Below are positions 7,487 through 15,707 of a stretch of DNA of 48,705 nucleotides, piece by piece; the stretch's first letter is position 1, and every line of letters starts with the position of its first letter. A model generated the notes under the pieces. It ran no database searches and had not been told where the DNA came from. It saw only the letters and a program-made list of their open reading frames with translations. Origin of the DNA: Rhizobium sp. FKY42 (GTDB taxonomy: Bacteria; Pseudomonadota; Alphaproteobacteria; Rhizobiales; Rhizobiaceae); assembly GCF_005222835.1 (NCBI RefSeq), contig NZ_STGA01000059.1, positions 1 through 48,705 of the forward strand, read 5' to 3'. A program made the position numbers and the translations under genes.

Positions 7487-9124
7487 TCAGGCTTTCTGCT
7501 TTTGCCGTTGGTTGTCGTTCTGCTGTGTCGCGGAGGGCCTGCTGCCAAACCCGCGTTCAAACGGGCTTTGCATACCTGCCTCCTTGTAGCGGGCATCCCA
7601 GCGGGCGCGGCTTTCGAAGACTTCTTCCGGATCCTGCCCCAGCTCGGCGCATTCGGCTTCCAGCGTCGAGGTGCCGTTTGCCAGCCGTTCACTGGCCGCA
7701 TTCGCCCGCTTTTCGTCGTCTGCCGTGGGCTTTGATGGCCCGTGGCAGATAGCGTACTGGATCGCATTGCGGTTTGCCCGATAGACATCCGCGCCGCCCT
7801 TGAACGGTATCTCGCCTTCCTCGATCATTTCATCGAGCCAACTTTCATAAGGCAGCAGCACATGGGGTGCCGCGATACGATCCGTCCTGCGCTGCGCGAT
7901 CGGCCAGAGCGACGAATTTTCCATGTTCGTTGAGGCGTAGCTCGCATCAGTATAGTCGAGGGTGTAACCGCCATAGGACATGCTGAGCGCACGGGCGACT
8001 TCCCGATCGAGCTTGGCGAGGAAAGCCTTTGTATCTGGGCCTACGCCGCTGATGTTCTTGAATTCAAGATCTTCACCAGGCGCGAGGTGAGACACGCCGG
8101 AAAAGCCAGGCCCCATCTTGATTTCCGATTCCGCAGCACGATCGAGCTGGGCCTTGAAGTAGTCAAGCACATCGCCCGCCACCTCCTTGGCGCTGGTTGC
8201 ACCAAGGCTATCGAGGTTTTCCAGAAACTCGAAAGCCTCTGCGCTGGGCTTCTCGCTCTTGATGATGATCGAATAGATCGTCTGCAAAAACAGAAGCTGC
8301 GCGGTCGCATCATCAGAATTTTCCGCCATCAGGAACTTGCGGAACGTTGGCGCTAGCGGCGAGATGCCGCGTACATCCTCCGCCGTAAAGGGGTCGAAAG
8401 CATGCATGAACATGGGGCGGCCTTCGATATCGCGGGCAGCATAGTCCCGCTTGATCGTCAGACCGTCGCGGCGCTCTTCGCAGCGATAGGCAATCGGGCG
8501 GTGATAGGCATCATGCACCACGCCCTGGTAAAGCCCCTCGATCTCATTGGTGTCCTGCACCAGTTTTGACGGGGTGAACACCAGAAACTTTGTGCCGGTG
8601 CGGGTGCCAGGCAGGCGCTGGCTGCGGGGCAGGTAGACGATGACGCCCGTGCTTTCGCCAAAGGCCAGCCAGTTGCGCAGGCCAATGTCAGTCTGCTGCG
8701 GATTGGTGAGCTTTGCCCGCAGATCGCATTCCAGCGGGTTCCACGCCCAGACTTTGTGCTTGGCCTTGACCAGCCGCACCCATTCGATTGCCTCCTTCTG
8801 GGAGTAACCGAAGCGAGTCAGATCCGGCTTCGGGTTGAGCGCCAGTTCGACGCCCACCGTATCGGCCAGGATCTGATCTGCAGCACCGCGCAGTTTGCCG
8901 CTGTTTTGCAACATGTCCATGGCCAGCCCGGCCGCGCGGGTCCACACCCGGCGAATTTCGTCGCGGTGCTCGCGCAGCGAGGCTGGCCGGGCTGCGATCA
9001 CGCCCGATTGCGTGTCGCGCATATACGCCGCACGGGCGCGCGGCTGCGACGGCAGGCCCTGCGGCCGGACGGATGGCGCGGGAGATGACCCGGCTTTGAC
9101 CCGAACGCGTTGCTTTTCCGTCAT
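7487..9124 (-). CDS. B: Portal protein (lambda gpB family)
   Basis: 545 residues from the ATG at 9124 (lambda B 533). The ATG overlaps the terminase stop in an ATGA junction with GGAAGA upstream; a GTG fifteen bases earlier is less likely. Family landmarks are 'AYMRDTQSGVIAARPASLRE' near the N-terminus, 'DMLQNSGKLRGAADQI', 'VVHDAYHRPIAYRC' in the wing, 'GISPLAPTFRKF' and 'LSMSYGGYTLDYTDASYAS' near the C-terminal crown. The protein forms the dodecameric ring through which DNA is packaged by the terminase upstream. Confidence 0.95.
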   Translation of the reverse strand: MTEKQRVRVKAGSSPAPSVRPQGLPSQPRARAAYMRDTQSGVIAARPASLREHRDEIRRVWTRAAGLAMDMLQNSGKLRGAADQILADTVGVELALNPKPDLTRFGYSQKEAIEWVRLVKAKHKVWAWNPLECDLRAKLTNPQQTDIGLRNWLAFGESTGVIVYLPRSQRLPGTRTGTKFLVFTPSKLVQDTNEIEGLYQGVVHDAYHRPIAYRCEERRDGLTIKRDYAARDIEGRPMFMHAFDPFTAEDVRGISPLAPTFRKFLMAENSDDATAQLLFLQTIYSIIIKSEKPSAEAFEFLENLDSLGATSAKEVAGDVLDYFKAQLDRAAESEIKMGPGFSGVSHLAPGEDLEFKNISGVGPDTKAFLAKLDREVARALSMSYGGYTLDYTDASYASTNMENSSLWPIAQRRTDRIAAPHVLLPYESWLDEMIEEGEIPFKGGADVYRANRNAIQYAICHGPSKPTADDEKRANAASERLANGTSTLEAECAELGQDPEEVFESRARWDARYKEAGMQSPFERGFGSRPSATQQNDNQRQKQKA

Positions 9125-11085
9125 TTGCGTTTCTTCCACCTGTTTTCACGTTTCGCCGGGGCAGGTTTGCCCGGCTGCTGCTGCACCGGCAGCGGTGCTG
9201 CTGTGGGGTCTGCCTTGGCGGCAAAGCCGAAGAGACCTTCCTCGAAATCGAGCTGGGCCTCTGGCATCGGGCTTTCCCGCTCTGCCTCAAGACGATCCCA
9301 GATCGCGTCCGGCATATCGCGAATGCCGTAGAGGATAGCTGCGACCTCGGCCTGGTTCATGGTGTCGAGAGCTTCGTTGGCTTGCGCCGCATCCTTCTCC
9401 CATTTGTATTCGGTGTGGCCGTCTTTCCGTTTCTTCGGCACGCGCCGCTCGGCGGTAAGCATCCGGAAATATTCGTCGTCCAGCCCTGTGGGGAACCCGA
9501 CGAAGCCGCGCTCCAGCGGGTCGATTTTCCCAACATTGCGGTACAGCGCCATTTTCAGCACCGAGCCGTTGAAGGTGTAGAAACGGCGCGAATACTTGTT
9601 CACCTTGCCGGTGCGGTGGTTACGCTCCTTCTTGACCCGCTGGGTCAGCGGGGCCAGATCGCTATTGGCACCACGCACCATGACCAGCTTGCTGGCTGGA
9701 TGACGCCGAACCCATTCCCACACCTCTTCGGTGAAGGCGTTACCGTCGATCGCCACACGATCGAGGCCAATCGGTCGGCCGACGCTGTTCTTCCAGGTCT
9801 GGTAGATCAACGCATCGAGCCGCTCCTGGCAGACCGGGTCCGAGATGTGGCCGGGAATGACGAAGTAATCGACCACGAAGCGACGGAAGTCGCGTCCGAA
9901 GGCCACGATCTGGCATTCGACGCGGTCGATCTGGCAGTCGATCCCCAGAGTGAGCACCAGACCACCGAGCGGTATCCTGCCCTTGGCATAATCCGACTTG
10001 GCGGCACGATCGCGCAGCGTCTCCCAGGGCGGAGCCTCGCCCGCTGTGACATAGGCCCGCCCGACCGTGTCGTTCAGGAATGTCTGCTCGGATGCAGGAT
10101 CTCCCTTCGCGCTCAGCCACTCGCGGGCGATACGTTCCCAGCTCTGCAGGGCCGAGATGACCGACCACAGATAAAACGATCGATGCTGGCGCTTGGCTTT
10201 CGGATTGTGCGCACGCCACTCACCGGCACGCGCCATTTTTACGCGATGATGCTCCTCGATCTCGGTCCCGCATTCGATGCAGGTGAAATGCGCCTTTTCC
10301 GGATGGGCTTCATCCAGATTGGCGAGCATGTTTTCCCATTCCAGCGTCTGCATGTGCCCGCAATGGGGGCAAGGCACATAGAGGTGTTCCTGGCTGCCAT
10401 CCTCGAAGCTGCGTGTGATGCGGCAGCCCGGCATGACCAGTGGTGTCGAGATCTTGAACACCTTCGCGAACTCGTAAGCCCGCGAGCGACTGTCGGCTTG
10501 TGTTTCCGGATCACCCGCCGAGTTGTTCTCGAATTTCGAGAGATCGTCCTGCACCTGCCGGGGCACGGACACCTGGTCGATCGGCGCGTTTGCGCCCATG
10601 ATCAGCATCGCACCACGGCCATCCGCCCGCTCCTTGTAGAGCAGGCTGTCGTGACCATCCCGGCTTTTCATCGGAAAGGCTTTGGCAAGTGAAGACGTGT
10701 TGCGCAGCATGGGCGCAAGTTTCATCTTCGACCAGTTTTCCGCCTTGGTGACAGTCGGCCAGACATACAGGAGGTCGCCGGGGTCCATGGCCAGCGAGCC
10801 GAGGGTGAAAATGTTCGCCAGCACCGTGCCGCCAAGCTGCGCCGATTTCATCAGCGTCACAATGCGGCAGGGGTCAGAGGGCGAGAGCGCCTTCAGGATT
10901 TCGTTGAAATACGGAAAGTTATCCGGGTTGTAATCACCTGGGAACGGGCTTTCACGCTTCGAAAACTTGATGTTGTCGATGGCCCAGGCGAGGTAATCCA
11001 CCTCGGCGGGGGGCTGCAGGACTTCAGCCATGACATCATAGGCCAGGCGTTCCGCATTGGCCGTGTGGACGATCATGGAGGTCAT
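9121..11085 (-). CDS. A: Terminase large subunit (lambda gpA/GpA family)
   Basis: 654 residues (lambda A 641). This is the ATPase and nuclease motor that cuts concatemers and pumps DNA into the prohead. Residues 80-87 'KSAQLGGT' form the Walker-A-like motif, 'LLYVWPTVTKAENWSK' follows as in the family, and 'SVPRQVQDDLSKFENNSAGD' holds the Walker B region. A zinc-ribbon pair (CPHCGHM, then CIECGTE) lies near residues 245-280. The nuclease section begins 'LGIDCQIDRVECQIV' near residue 385. The ATG immediately follows the small-subunit stop. A gpA/Nu1 pair usually acts at a cos site, so cohesive ends are expected upstream of the small subunit. Confidence 0.96.
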   Translation of the reverse strand: MTSMIVHTANAERLAYDVMAEVLQPPAEVDYLAWAIDNIKFSKRESPFPGDYNPDNFPYFNEILKALSPSDPCRIVTLMKSAQLGGTVLANIFTLGSLAMDPGDLLYVWPTVTKAENWSKMKLAPMLRNTSSLAKAFPMKSRDGHDSLLYKERADGRGAMLIMGANAPIDQVSVPRQVQDDLSKFENNSAGDPETQADSRSRAYEFAKVFKISTPLVMPGCRITRSFEDGSQEHLYVPCPHCGHMQTLEWENMLANLDEAHPEKAHFTCIECGTEIEEHHRVKMARAGEWRAHNPKAKRQHRSFYLWSVISALQSWERIAREWLSAKGDPASEQTFLNDTVGRAYVTAGEAPPWETLRDRAAKSDYAKGRIPLGGLVLTLGIDCQIDRVECQIVAFGRDFRRFVVDYFVIPGHISDPVCQERLDALIYQTWKNSVGRPIGLDRVAIDGNAFTEEVWEWVRRHPASKLVMVRGANSDLAPLTQRVKKERNHRTGKVNKYSRRFYTFNGSVLKMALYRNVGKIDPLERGFVGFPTGLDDEYFRMLTAERRVPKKRKDGHTEYKWEKDAAQANEALDTMNQAEVAAILYGIRDMPDAIWDRLEAERESPMPEAQLDFEEGLFGFAAKADPTAAPLPVQQQPGKPAPAKRENRWKKRK

Positions 11086-11739
11086 TCAGTTCAGGGTCTC
11101 CGCTTCTTCGACCTCAATGGCCGTTTCAATGGTTTCTGGCAGGTCCGCCATTTGCTTGCGGGCCTGTTTCGCCGCGTTCTCGCGCAGCTTTCGAAATTCC
11201 CGCTGCAGCAGGTGCAGCACATCGCGCTGCGGAATCTTGAATTCCTCGGCCATCGCGTTGGCGATTTCCGGCATGCCGCCCTCGAAGGTGAGAACGATCT
11301 TGGTGGCGAGCTGCACCATGGAGGCGCGAGAGGCCTCCGTTTCCGTCAGCGTGCCCGCCGCCTTCATGTCGGTAATGGCCGCGTTGCGGTTGATGCGCTG
11401 CAGCTGCTCAAGCTTTTGCTGCTTGATCTCTAAGTCCAGCTCTTTCGGCTTTGGCTGCGATCCATCCGCCTCGCTGCGCCCGCGATAGGTGCCAAGTGGT
11501 CCAAGCCGCGCCGCTGGATCTTCGTCCAGGCGCGTGTCGAGCCCGTTGCCCATACGTTGGCCGATGTCGAGGCCCATGCGCAGATCCGCCTTGGCACGCT
11601 CAACGATGATGCGGGCATTGCGGCCATGGCCGTGCAGCGAGGCGGCGGAAATCTTGCCCTCCGCCAAGTATTGGCTCACGCGACCGGGCGAGACGCCGAT
11701 CAGTGCCGCGAATTCGCCCTTGGTAACAGAGGCTTCCAT
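11086..11739 (-). CDS. Terminase small subunit (Nu1-like)
   Basis: 217 residues. The N-terminus 'VTKGEFAALIGVSPGRVSQY' is a winged helix-turn-helix of the Nu1 type that recognises the cos region, and 'LHGHGRNARI' resembles the following wing. The C-terminal half is helical with 'LATKIVLTFEGGMPEIANAM' and a long Arg/Lys/Glu helix, suited to oligomer formation and contact with gpA. It is the first gene after the strong promoter at 11903-11932, 163 bases downstream, and leads the head operon. Confidence 0.85.
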   Translation of the reverse strand: MEASVTKGEFAALIGVSPGRVSQYLAEGKISAASLHGHGRNARIIVERAKADLRMGLDIGQRMGNGLDTRLDEDPAARLGPLGTYRGRSEADGSQPKPKELDLEIKQQKLEQLQRINRNAAITDMKAAGTLTETEASRASMVQLATKIVLTFEGGMPEIANAMAEEFKIPQRDVLHLLQREFRKLRENAAKQARKQMADLPETIETAIEVEEAETLN

Positions 11740-11826
11740 CCGACTTTACCGATCTTGTTTAGGTTTTTAGCCGGTCTTTAGAATTTTAGGCTTCGTTTTT
11801 AGCCTCAGACTGGCGAGATTTCGGGC

Positions 11827-11890
11827 CGTTCTCCGGCCGCAGGGGGTCGGAAAGGGGTACGGTCCCTAACCCAGGGGGGGTGCATAAGGC
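11827..11890. other. G-rich noncoding segment ahead of terminase; candidate cos region
   Basis: The 240 bases between the gpZ-like gene and the terminase small subunit contain no credible gene. This part has unusual runs: CAGGGGGTCGG, GGGGTACGGTCCC and CCCAGGGGGGGTGC. Phages with a gpA/Nu1 terminase carry cosN and cosB just upstream of the small-subunit gene, so this is the most likely place for the cohesive ends. I cannot define the nick sites from sequence alone. Confidence 0.35.
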
Positions 11891-11902
11891 ATGCCTAATG
11901 CA

Positions 11903-11932
11903 ATTATAACATGCAACCAATAGGCGCGTCAA
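11903..11932 (-). promoter_or_regulatory. Strong sigma-70-type promoter for the head/packaging operon
   Basis: On the minus strand TTGACG (11932-11927) and a perfect TATAAT (11908-11903) are separated by 18 bases. This is the best consensus promoter I see for the structural genes and points directly at the terminase small-subunit start. A 12-base inverted repeat begins at its -35 box, so it is probably regulated. Confidence 0.75.
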
Positions 11933-11968
11933 CAGAAAAATGCAACTAAAGCAATTTTTTTCTGTTGA
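11929..11968. promoter_or_regulatory. 12-bp inverted repeat overlapping the -35 box of the terminase promoter
   Basis: TCAACAGAAAAA (11929-11940) is repeated in inverted orientation as TTTTTCTGTTGA (11957-11968) with a 16-base spacer. It could be an operator for a phage activator or repressor. As RNA it would be a weak AT-rich hairpin and is unlikely to be an efficient terminator for the gpZ-like gene that ends just upstream. Confidence 0.6.
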
Positions 11969-11976
11969 GGCCACAC

Positions 11977-12618
11977 TCAATCGAAGAAGCCGGGCACCAG
12001 CCGCTCGATCTCGTGGATCACACGCGGCGGCAGATCCGTCTCGACCACAGCCGTGAAGGCCCTGGCCGTTTCGCCCTTGAGCATTTCCGCCGGGATGACG
12101 ACGCCGGAATCGTTGAACTCTAAAGGCGTCCGCGCCTTACCCGCACGGTTGTAGACGTGCCCATGCAGAGCCGCTTCCTTCTTCGTCAACACCGTTGCCG
12201 CCGTTTTTCGCTCAGGGAACTTTCCGCCCTTGGTGAAACGACCGGGAAACAGTTTCCGAACGCCGAAAGGTGCAGCCGTCACACCAGCCCGCGTTTCGCG
12301 CGGCTTGAAATACTTGAGCGAAATGTCACCGCCCTTGGACGAAAGCGTATAGGTCAGCGATCCGCGACCCTCGGTAAACGTCTCGATGTCAGCGCCCGCT
12401 CCCCATGCCCGACCAGTTCGAACCGCCTTGCGGATCACTTTTTGCGAAAGCCCGGTCTGCTTTGCGAGAGCCCGAATGACACGAGTGCGCGCCTTGTCGC
12501 CGGTGTGATTGACGGCGCGCTGCAGCACCAGGTGCTTCGCATGGCTATCGAGCCGCTTGAGCGCGTTGTCCATTCGCTGGAGACCAGACACATCCGCCCA
12601 CTTGATTTGCAGAGCCAT
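11977..12618 (-). CDS. Z: Prophage minor tail protein Z (gpZ family)
   Basis: 213 residues matching the Phage minor tail Z pattern: 'LKRLDSHAKHLVLQRAVNHT' and 'KARTRVIRALAKQTGLSQKV' in the helical N-terminal half, a central beta region ('LTYTLSSKGGDISLKYFKPR'), and a C-terminus 'VIPAEMLKGETARAF' to 'PGFFD'. In lambda, Z lies among the tail genes and closes the tail end that meets the head. Here it is displaced to the front of the packaging operon, separated from terminase by the promoter region. AGGT upstream of the ATG at 12618. Family call good; role at the neck is from the family. Confidence 0.85.
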   Translation of the reverse strand: MALQIKWADVSGLQRMDNALKRLDSHAKHLVLQRAVNHTGDKARTRVIRALAKQTGLSQKVIRKAVRTGRAWGAGADIETFTEGRGSLTYTLSSKGGDISLKYFKPRETRAGVTAAPFGVRKLFPGRFTKGGKFPERKTAATVLTKKEAALHGHVYNRAGKARTPLEFNDSGVVIPAEMLKGETARAFTAVVETDLPPRVIHEIERLVPGFFD

Positions 12619-12691
12619 GGTGACCTCACATTTGCGGGTGTGCCGCCATTACAGCGGCGGGTTTCATGGCCGCCTCCATCTCTAGAAACGA

Positions 12692-12736
12692 CGAACCCGC
12701 CGAGCGATTTGCTGGCGGGTTCGGTTGGCCTTTTTT
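12692..12736. other. 10-bp stem hairpin with a downstream T-run on the plus strand
   Basis: CGAACCCGCC (12692-12701) pairs perfectly with GGCGGGTTCG (12714-12723), and six T residues follow at 12731-12736 on the plus strand after eight bases. The spacing is too long for a textbook terminator, and no plus-strand gene ends here. It could limit read-through from the 262-residue gene into gpZ or be a protein-binding dyad. The remaining bases to 12796 hold nothing recognisable. Confidence 0.4.
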
Positions 12737-12796
12737 GGGATGTATAAACGCTATGTCAAGCGACCGTCGCAAAAAAGGGGTATTGGCGAGATTTTT

Positions 12797-13585
12797 TTAT
12801 ATCGATATTTCAAAGGGTTGAGCCATGTTTGCCGAAGTGTGCATTTTCGACCATGGCTCAAGATCTGCGTGAAAGGGCTGGATTCGATGGGCGGCGAGAC
12901 GCGGTCTCAGATCATCTGCCAGCGCATCGAGTGCCGTCTGCCACATCTGCCATTCCAGGCGGGACAAAACATCGGTGCGCATGGAGTGGATCAACTCGAA
13001 TTTGCGGTATGCGCCCTTGGCCGGACGCCGCTTGCGACGGTCAAAACCGTCCACCTCGCACCAGTAAGTGCGGCCAAAGCTGTCACGCGCCCGCTTGCGA
13101 ACGAACCATTTCGGCTGTCCGTTACTGCTGACGATCGAATATTCCGGACGCGCCACCCGCCATTCCGGACCTTTACCCAGAAGCGCCGCCGAGATGATGA
13201 TACCGATGGCGCGACGGCCTCGCATCATTTCCGGCGTTAAGCGTAGTTCCGACACAACGCTTTCTACCTCCAGCTCAATCAAGCCATATTCATCGTCGAG
13301 ATCCGCAAAGGGCTGCCAATCTTCCGGCATATCGAACTCAAACCCTTCCAGACCACGAACGGCATCACCCACCAGCAGCGCATCCGGGTGAGGATCACCG
13401 TCTTCCACAAACCCCGGAATGACACCGTAGCTGTTAGGCGTCCGGTCAATCATCGTTCCAAGTTCCGCCATTCGTTCGGTAAAGCGCCACGCCGCAGAGA
13501 ATGAGCCACTACCACCAGCATCCACCTTTCCCAGCTCGAAAGTGAAAGCCCATTTCAGCAAGTCCTCAATGGAGATGGATTTCAT
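12797..13585 (-). CDS. Phage protein of unknown function next to the replication genes
   Basis: 262 residues, not recognised. An N-terminal 'SISIEDLLKWAFTFELGKVD' is followed by a helical stretch. The centre carries 'PEMMRGRRAIGIIISAALLG' and a basic 'FVRKRARDSFGRTYWCEVDG' with 'FDRRKRRPAKGAYRKFEL'; the C-terminus is a long helix. The basic middle suggests nucleic acid contact. AAGGAA lies seven bases ahead of the ATG. It lies downstream of the repeat cluster at 13603-13866 and the primase operon, so a role in replication or its control is plausible but unproven. Confidence 0.72.
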   Translation of the reverse strand: MKSISIEDLLKWAFTFELGKVDAGGSGSFSAAWRFTERMAELGTMIDRTPNSYGVIPGFVEDGDPHPDALLVGDAVRGLEGFEFDMPEDWQPFADLDDEYGLIELEVESVVSELRLTPEMMRGRRAIGIIISAALLGKGPEWRVARPEYSIVSSNGQPKWFVRKRARDSFGRTYWCEVDGFDRRKRRPAKGAYRKFELIHSMRTDVLSRLEWQMWQTALDALADDLRPRLAAHRIQPFHADLEPWSKMHTSANMAQPFEISI

Positions 13586-13602
13586 GGTGAAATTCCTTTT
13601 CA

Positions 13603-13866
13603 GATAGTTCTGAGAGTTTCAGGACGGTTGTCCTGATAGTTATTGTTATTGATTTCAGTGGGTTAGATAGTTCGGACAGTTTCGCAGGCTTTATGCCTGA
13701 ATCTTTTCCCGCTCCCCCAAACCCCTTATGCAAAGGACGCGCGGAAACTATCCGAACTGTCAGCGCCTATTGTTTTTGCTCACCAATTCCGCTCCGAACT
13801 ATCCGATGAACTATCAGCGCAACTGTCCGGAACTGTCAGACAGTTGCGAGGAAAACGGACAGTTTC
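13603..13866. repeat. Cluster of about twelve GAYAGTTY repeats; candidate replication origin
   Basis: The noncoding 13586-13901 interval contains about twelve copies of the 8-mer GAYAGTTY or its complement. Direct copies begin near 13603, 13635, 13666 and 13675. Inverted copies (AACTRTC) begin near 13746, 13755, 13798, 13809, 13822 and 13831. Direct copies recur at 13839 and 13858. Two longer units, GATAGTTCGGACAGTTTC and its near complement GAAACTATCCGAACTGTC, face each other across about 70 bases. The cluster abuts the P4/D5-type primase-helicase, whose relatives bind iterated origin repeats through the C-terminal part. Origin function is inference. Confidence 0.65.
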
Positions 13867-13901
13867 GACAAAGCCCGAAAAGGGGCGCGGGGGTGCGGGC
13901 A

Positions 13902-15707
13902 TCACAGGAAGCCCTCCGGAATGTCCTCATAGGGTGGCGCTGCGAACCTTCCTGGCGGCGGATCGGAGACTGCCGGGCGTGCAGCGGGCACATTGACCAG
14001 GCGAATGCCACGATAATTGACAAGGCCACTCTGTCTGTCCTTGTCGAATTTGCGGCCCATCTCGCGCCCGAATGAAGTCCAGTTCATGGGCTTGCCGCCC
14101 TGGTCGAGCGTGAAAAGCTCATACGCTCGGTAAAGATCCTTGCCGGTAATAGCAGGCGCGTCCGGGTCTTTCTGGATGCAGCGGGCAACAAACGCAGCCG
14201 TCCGATCCATGTCGTCCCGATATTCCTGCGTAGCTTGTTTGACGGCCTCGGGAATGACCAAACCCTCGCGCAGGTAGATCTGCACACCCTCGATCAGCCA
14301 GTTCAGAATGCCGGGATATTCCGGCACGAAGGACGCAACGACCTCCTGAAATTCGCGCCGATCCTCCACCGCGATCTGCTTCGGCCAATGGATGACGGCC
14401 ATGCGCCGCCAGATCCCGTCATCTGTACCGGTGATCTTCGGATAGCCGTTACCGGACATCATGGCGATGAATTTCGGCTCAAAATCCATGTAACCGGAGA
14501 ACAGGTTGCGGGCTGTAATGCCTTCGCCACCCGTCAATTCCTTGACGAGGTTTTCTCGCAGCGGCTCACCTTCCGGCAGCTCTTTGACGCGCAGCAGCCG
14601 CTTGCCGTAGAGGCGCACGATGTCAGGGCTTGCACCGCCAGATGAGCCGCCCTCGCCCATGATACTGGTGGCGGGCAGCGTCACGGCCGCATCGCCCATC
14701 ATCCGGCAGAGCGTTTCCATGTAGACGGATTTTCCATTAGCCCCGCTGCCATAGTGGAAGAATAGAAACTGCACGGTGACGCCCAGCATGCCGAGGCCGG
14801 AACTGACCTGGACGAGCTTGCGCACCTCCGAATCCGGCAGTTTGCTATCTACAAAGGCCAACCAGTTGGGGCATGTCGCTTTGGCATCGTATTTGACCGG
14901 AACGACAGAGGTGATGAAATCCTCGCGCCGGTGGCCCTTGACCACATCGAGGTGAAACTCCTTGCAGTATTCGATAAACGGCGGTGCGTCTGGGGTTTCC
15001 TCCACGCTTTTGTGGCGCGGGTTTGGCTTTTTTGCCGTCACGCGGCGAAAGGTCAGCGTGGCGTTTTTGACCGCAACAGTCCATTTGTCAGCGTTGAAAT
15101 CATCCGGCTTGCGCATGATGTGCGGCGCGATGCAGGACAGCATGGCATTGAGCCGCGCAACGTTCTTCGAGCTGACACCATGATCAAGCCGCCGTTTCAC
15201 GGCCTTTGCATGCGCTTCCGTCACCTTCTCAGCGGCAACGATGAGCCGCTTTTCCTGAGCCGATCGCTCTTCTTCCTTCTTCTTGAGGGCCTCATCCGCC
15301 AGATCCAGCAGCGCCTGCTGGCTCTCCGTGGGTTTGATATACAGCGCCTCTTCGGCAATGCGATCACCCAGCTTTTGCGCAATCGCCAAGGCACGCGGCT
15401 TTCCATTAGCCACATCCCAATGGGTGCCAGCCCAGACGCCAAACAGCGGCTCCTTTGATTTCTCTTCCGCCACGACGACCAGGTCATCGCCAAAGTGCAG
15501 CTTAAGGCGGCGGGCATTATCCGTGTCGGAGTGATCCAGCTCGGCGCAAAATTCCACCACAGCCGGGTCGGCCAGCGTTTCCGTTTCGCTGGCGGCGGGG
15601 TCATCATCCGCCTCTTTCGGCTTGTATCCTTCCCGCTGCGCCTCCGCCTGGCGCAGTACTTCCGCCACCGCTTCCGGTGGCCCTTGTGGCTTTTTCTTTT
15701 TTGTCAT
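13902..15707 (-). CDS. P4/D5-type primase-helicase (SF3 ATPase)
   Basis: 601 residues. The Walker A motif 'GSGANGKS' lies at 320-327. Next come the family's 'MGEGGSSGGASPDIVRLYGKR', the Walker B-like segment at 'LLRVKELPEGE' and the sensor region 'MMSGNGYPKITGTDDGIWRR', which together define phage/plasmid primase P4, C-terminal (D5) ATPases with a DUF5906-like core. It would unwind the origin and load the primase. The start overlaps the stop of the Toprim primase in an ATGA junction, so the two are coupled. The C-terminal 100 residues after 'YRAYELFTLDQGGKPMNWTS' are likely the winged DNA-binding part. Confidence 0.93.
   Translation of the reverse strand: MTKKKKPQGPPEAVAEVLRQAEAQREGYKPKEADDDPAASETETLADPAVVEFCAELDHSDTDNARRLKLHFGDDLVVVAEEKSKEPLFGVWAGTHWDVANGKPRALAIAQKLGDRIAEEALYIKPTESQQALLDLADEALKKKEEERSAQEKRLIVAAEKVTEAHAKAVKRRLDHGVSSKNVARLNAMLSCIAPHIMRKPDDFNADKWTVAVKNATLTFRRVTAKKPNPRHKSVEETPDAPPFIEYCKEFHLDVVKGHRREDFITSVVPVKYDAKATCPNWLAFVDSKLPDSEVRKLVQVSSGLGMLGVTVQFLFFHYGSGANGKSVYMETLCRMMGDAAVTLPATSIMGEGGSSGGASPDIVRLYGKRLLRVKELPEGEPLRENLVKELTGGEGITARNLFSGYMDFEPKFIAMMSGNGYPKITGTDDGIWRRMAVIHWPKQIAVEDRREFQEVVASFVPEYPGILNWLIEGVQIYLREGLVIPEAVKQATQEYRDDMDRTAAFVARCIQKDPDAPAITGKDLYRAYELFTLDQGGKPMNWTSFGREMGRKFDKDRQSGLVNYRGIRLVNVPAARPAVSDPPPGRFAAPPYEDIPEGFL

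Noticed and set aside
9382..10692. 436-codon plus-strand ORF
   Set aside because: Antisense of terminase large subunit, typical of high-GC DNA.
11786..11980. 64-codon minus-strand ORF in the terminase leader
   Set aside because: It overlaps the promoter and G-rich segment and lacks a Shine-Dalgarno; regulatory DNA is a better reading.
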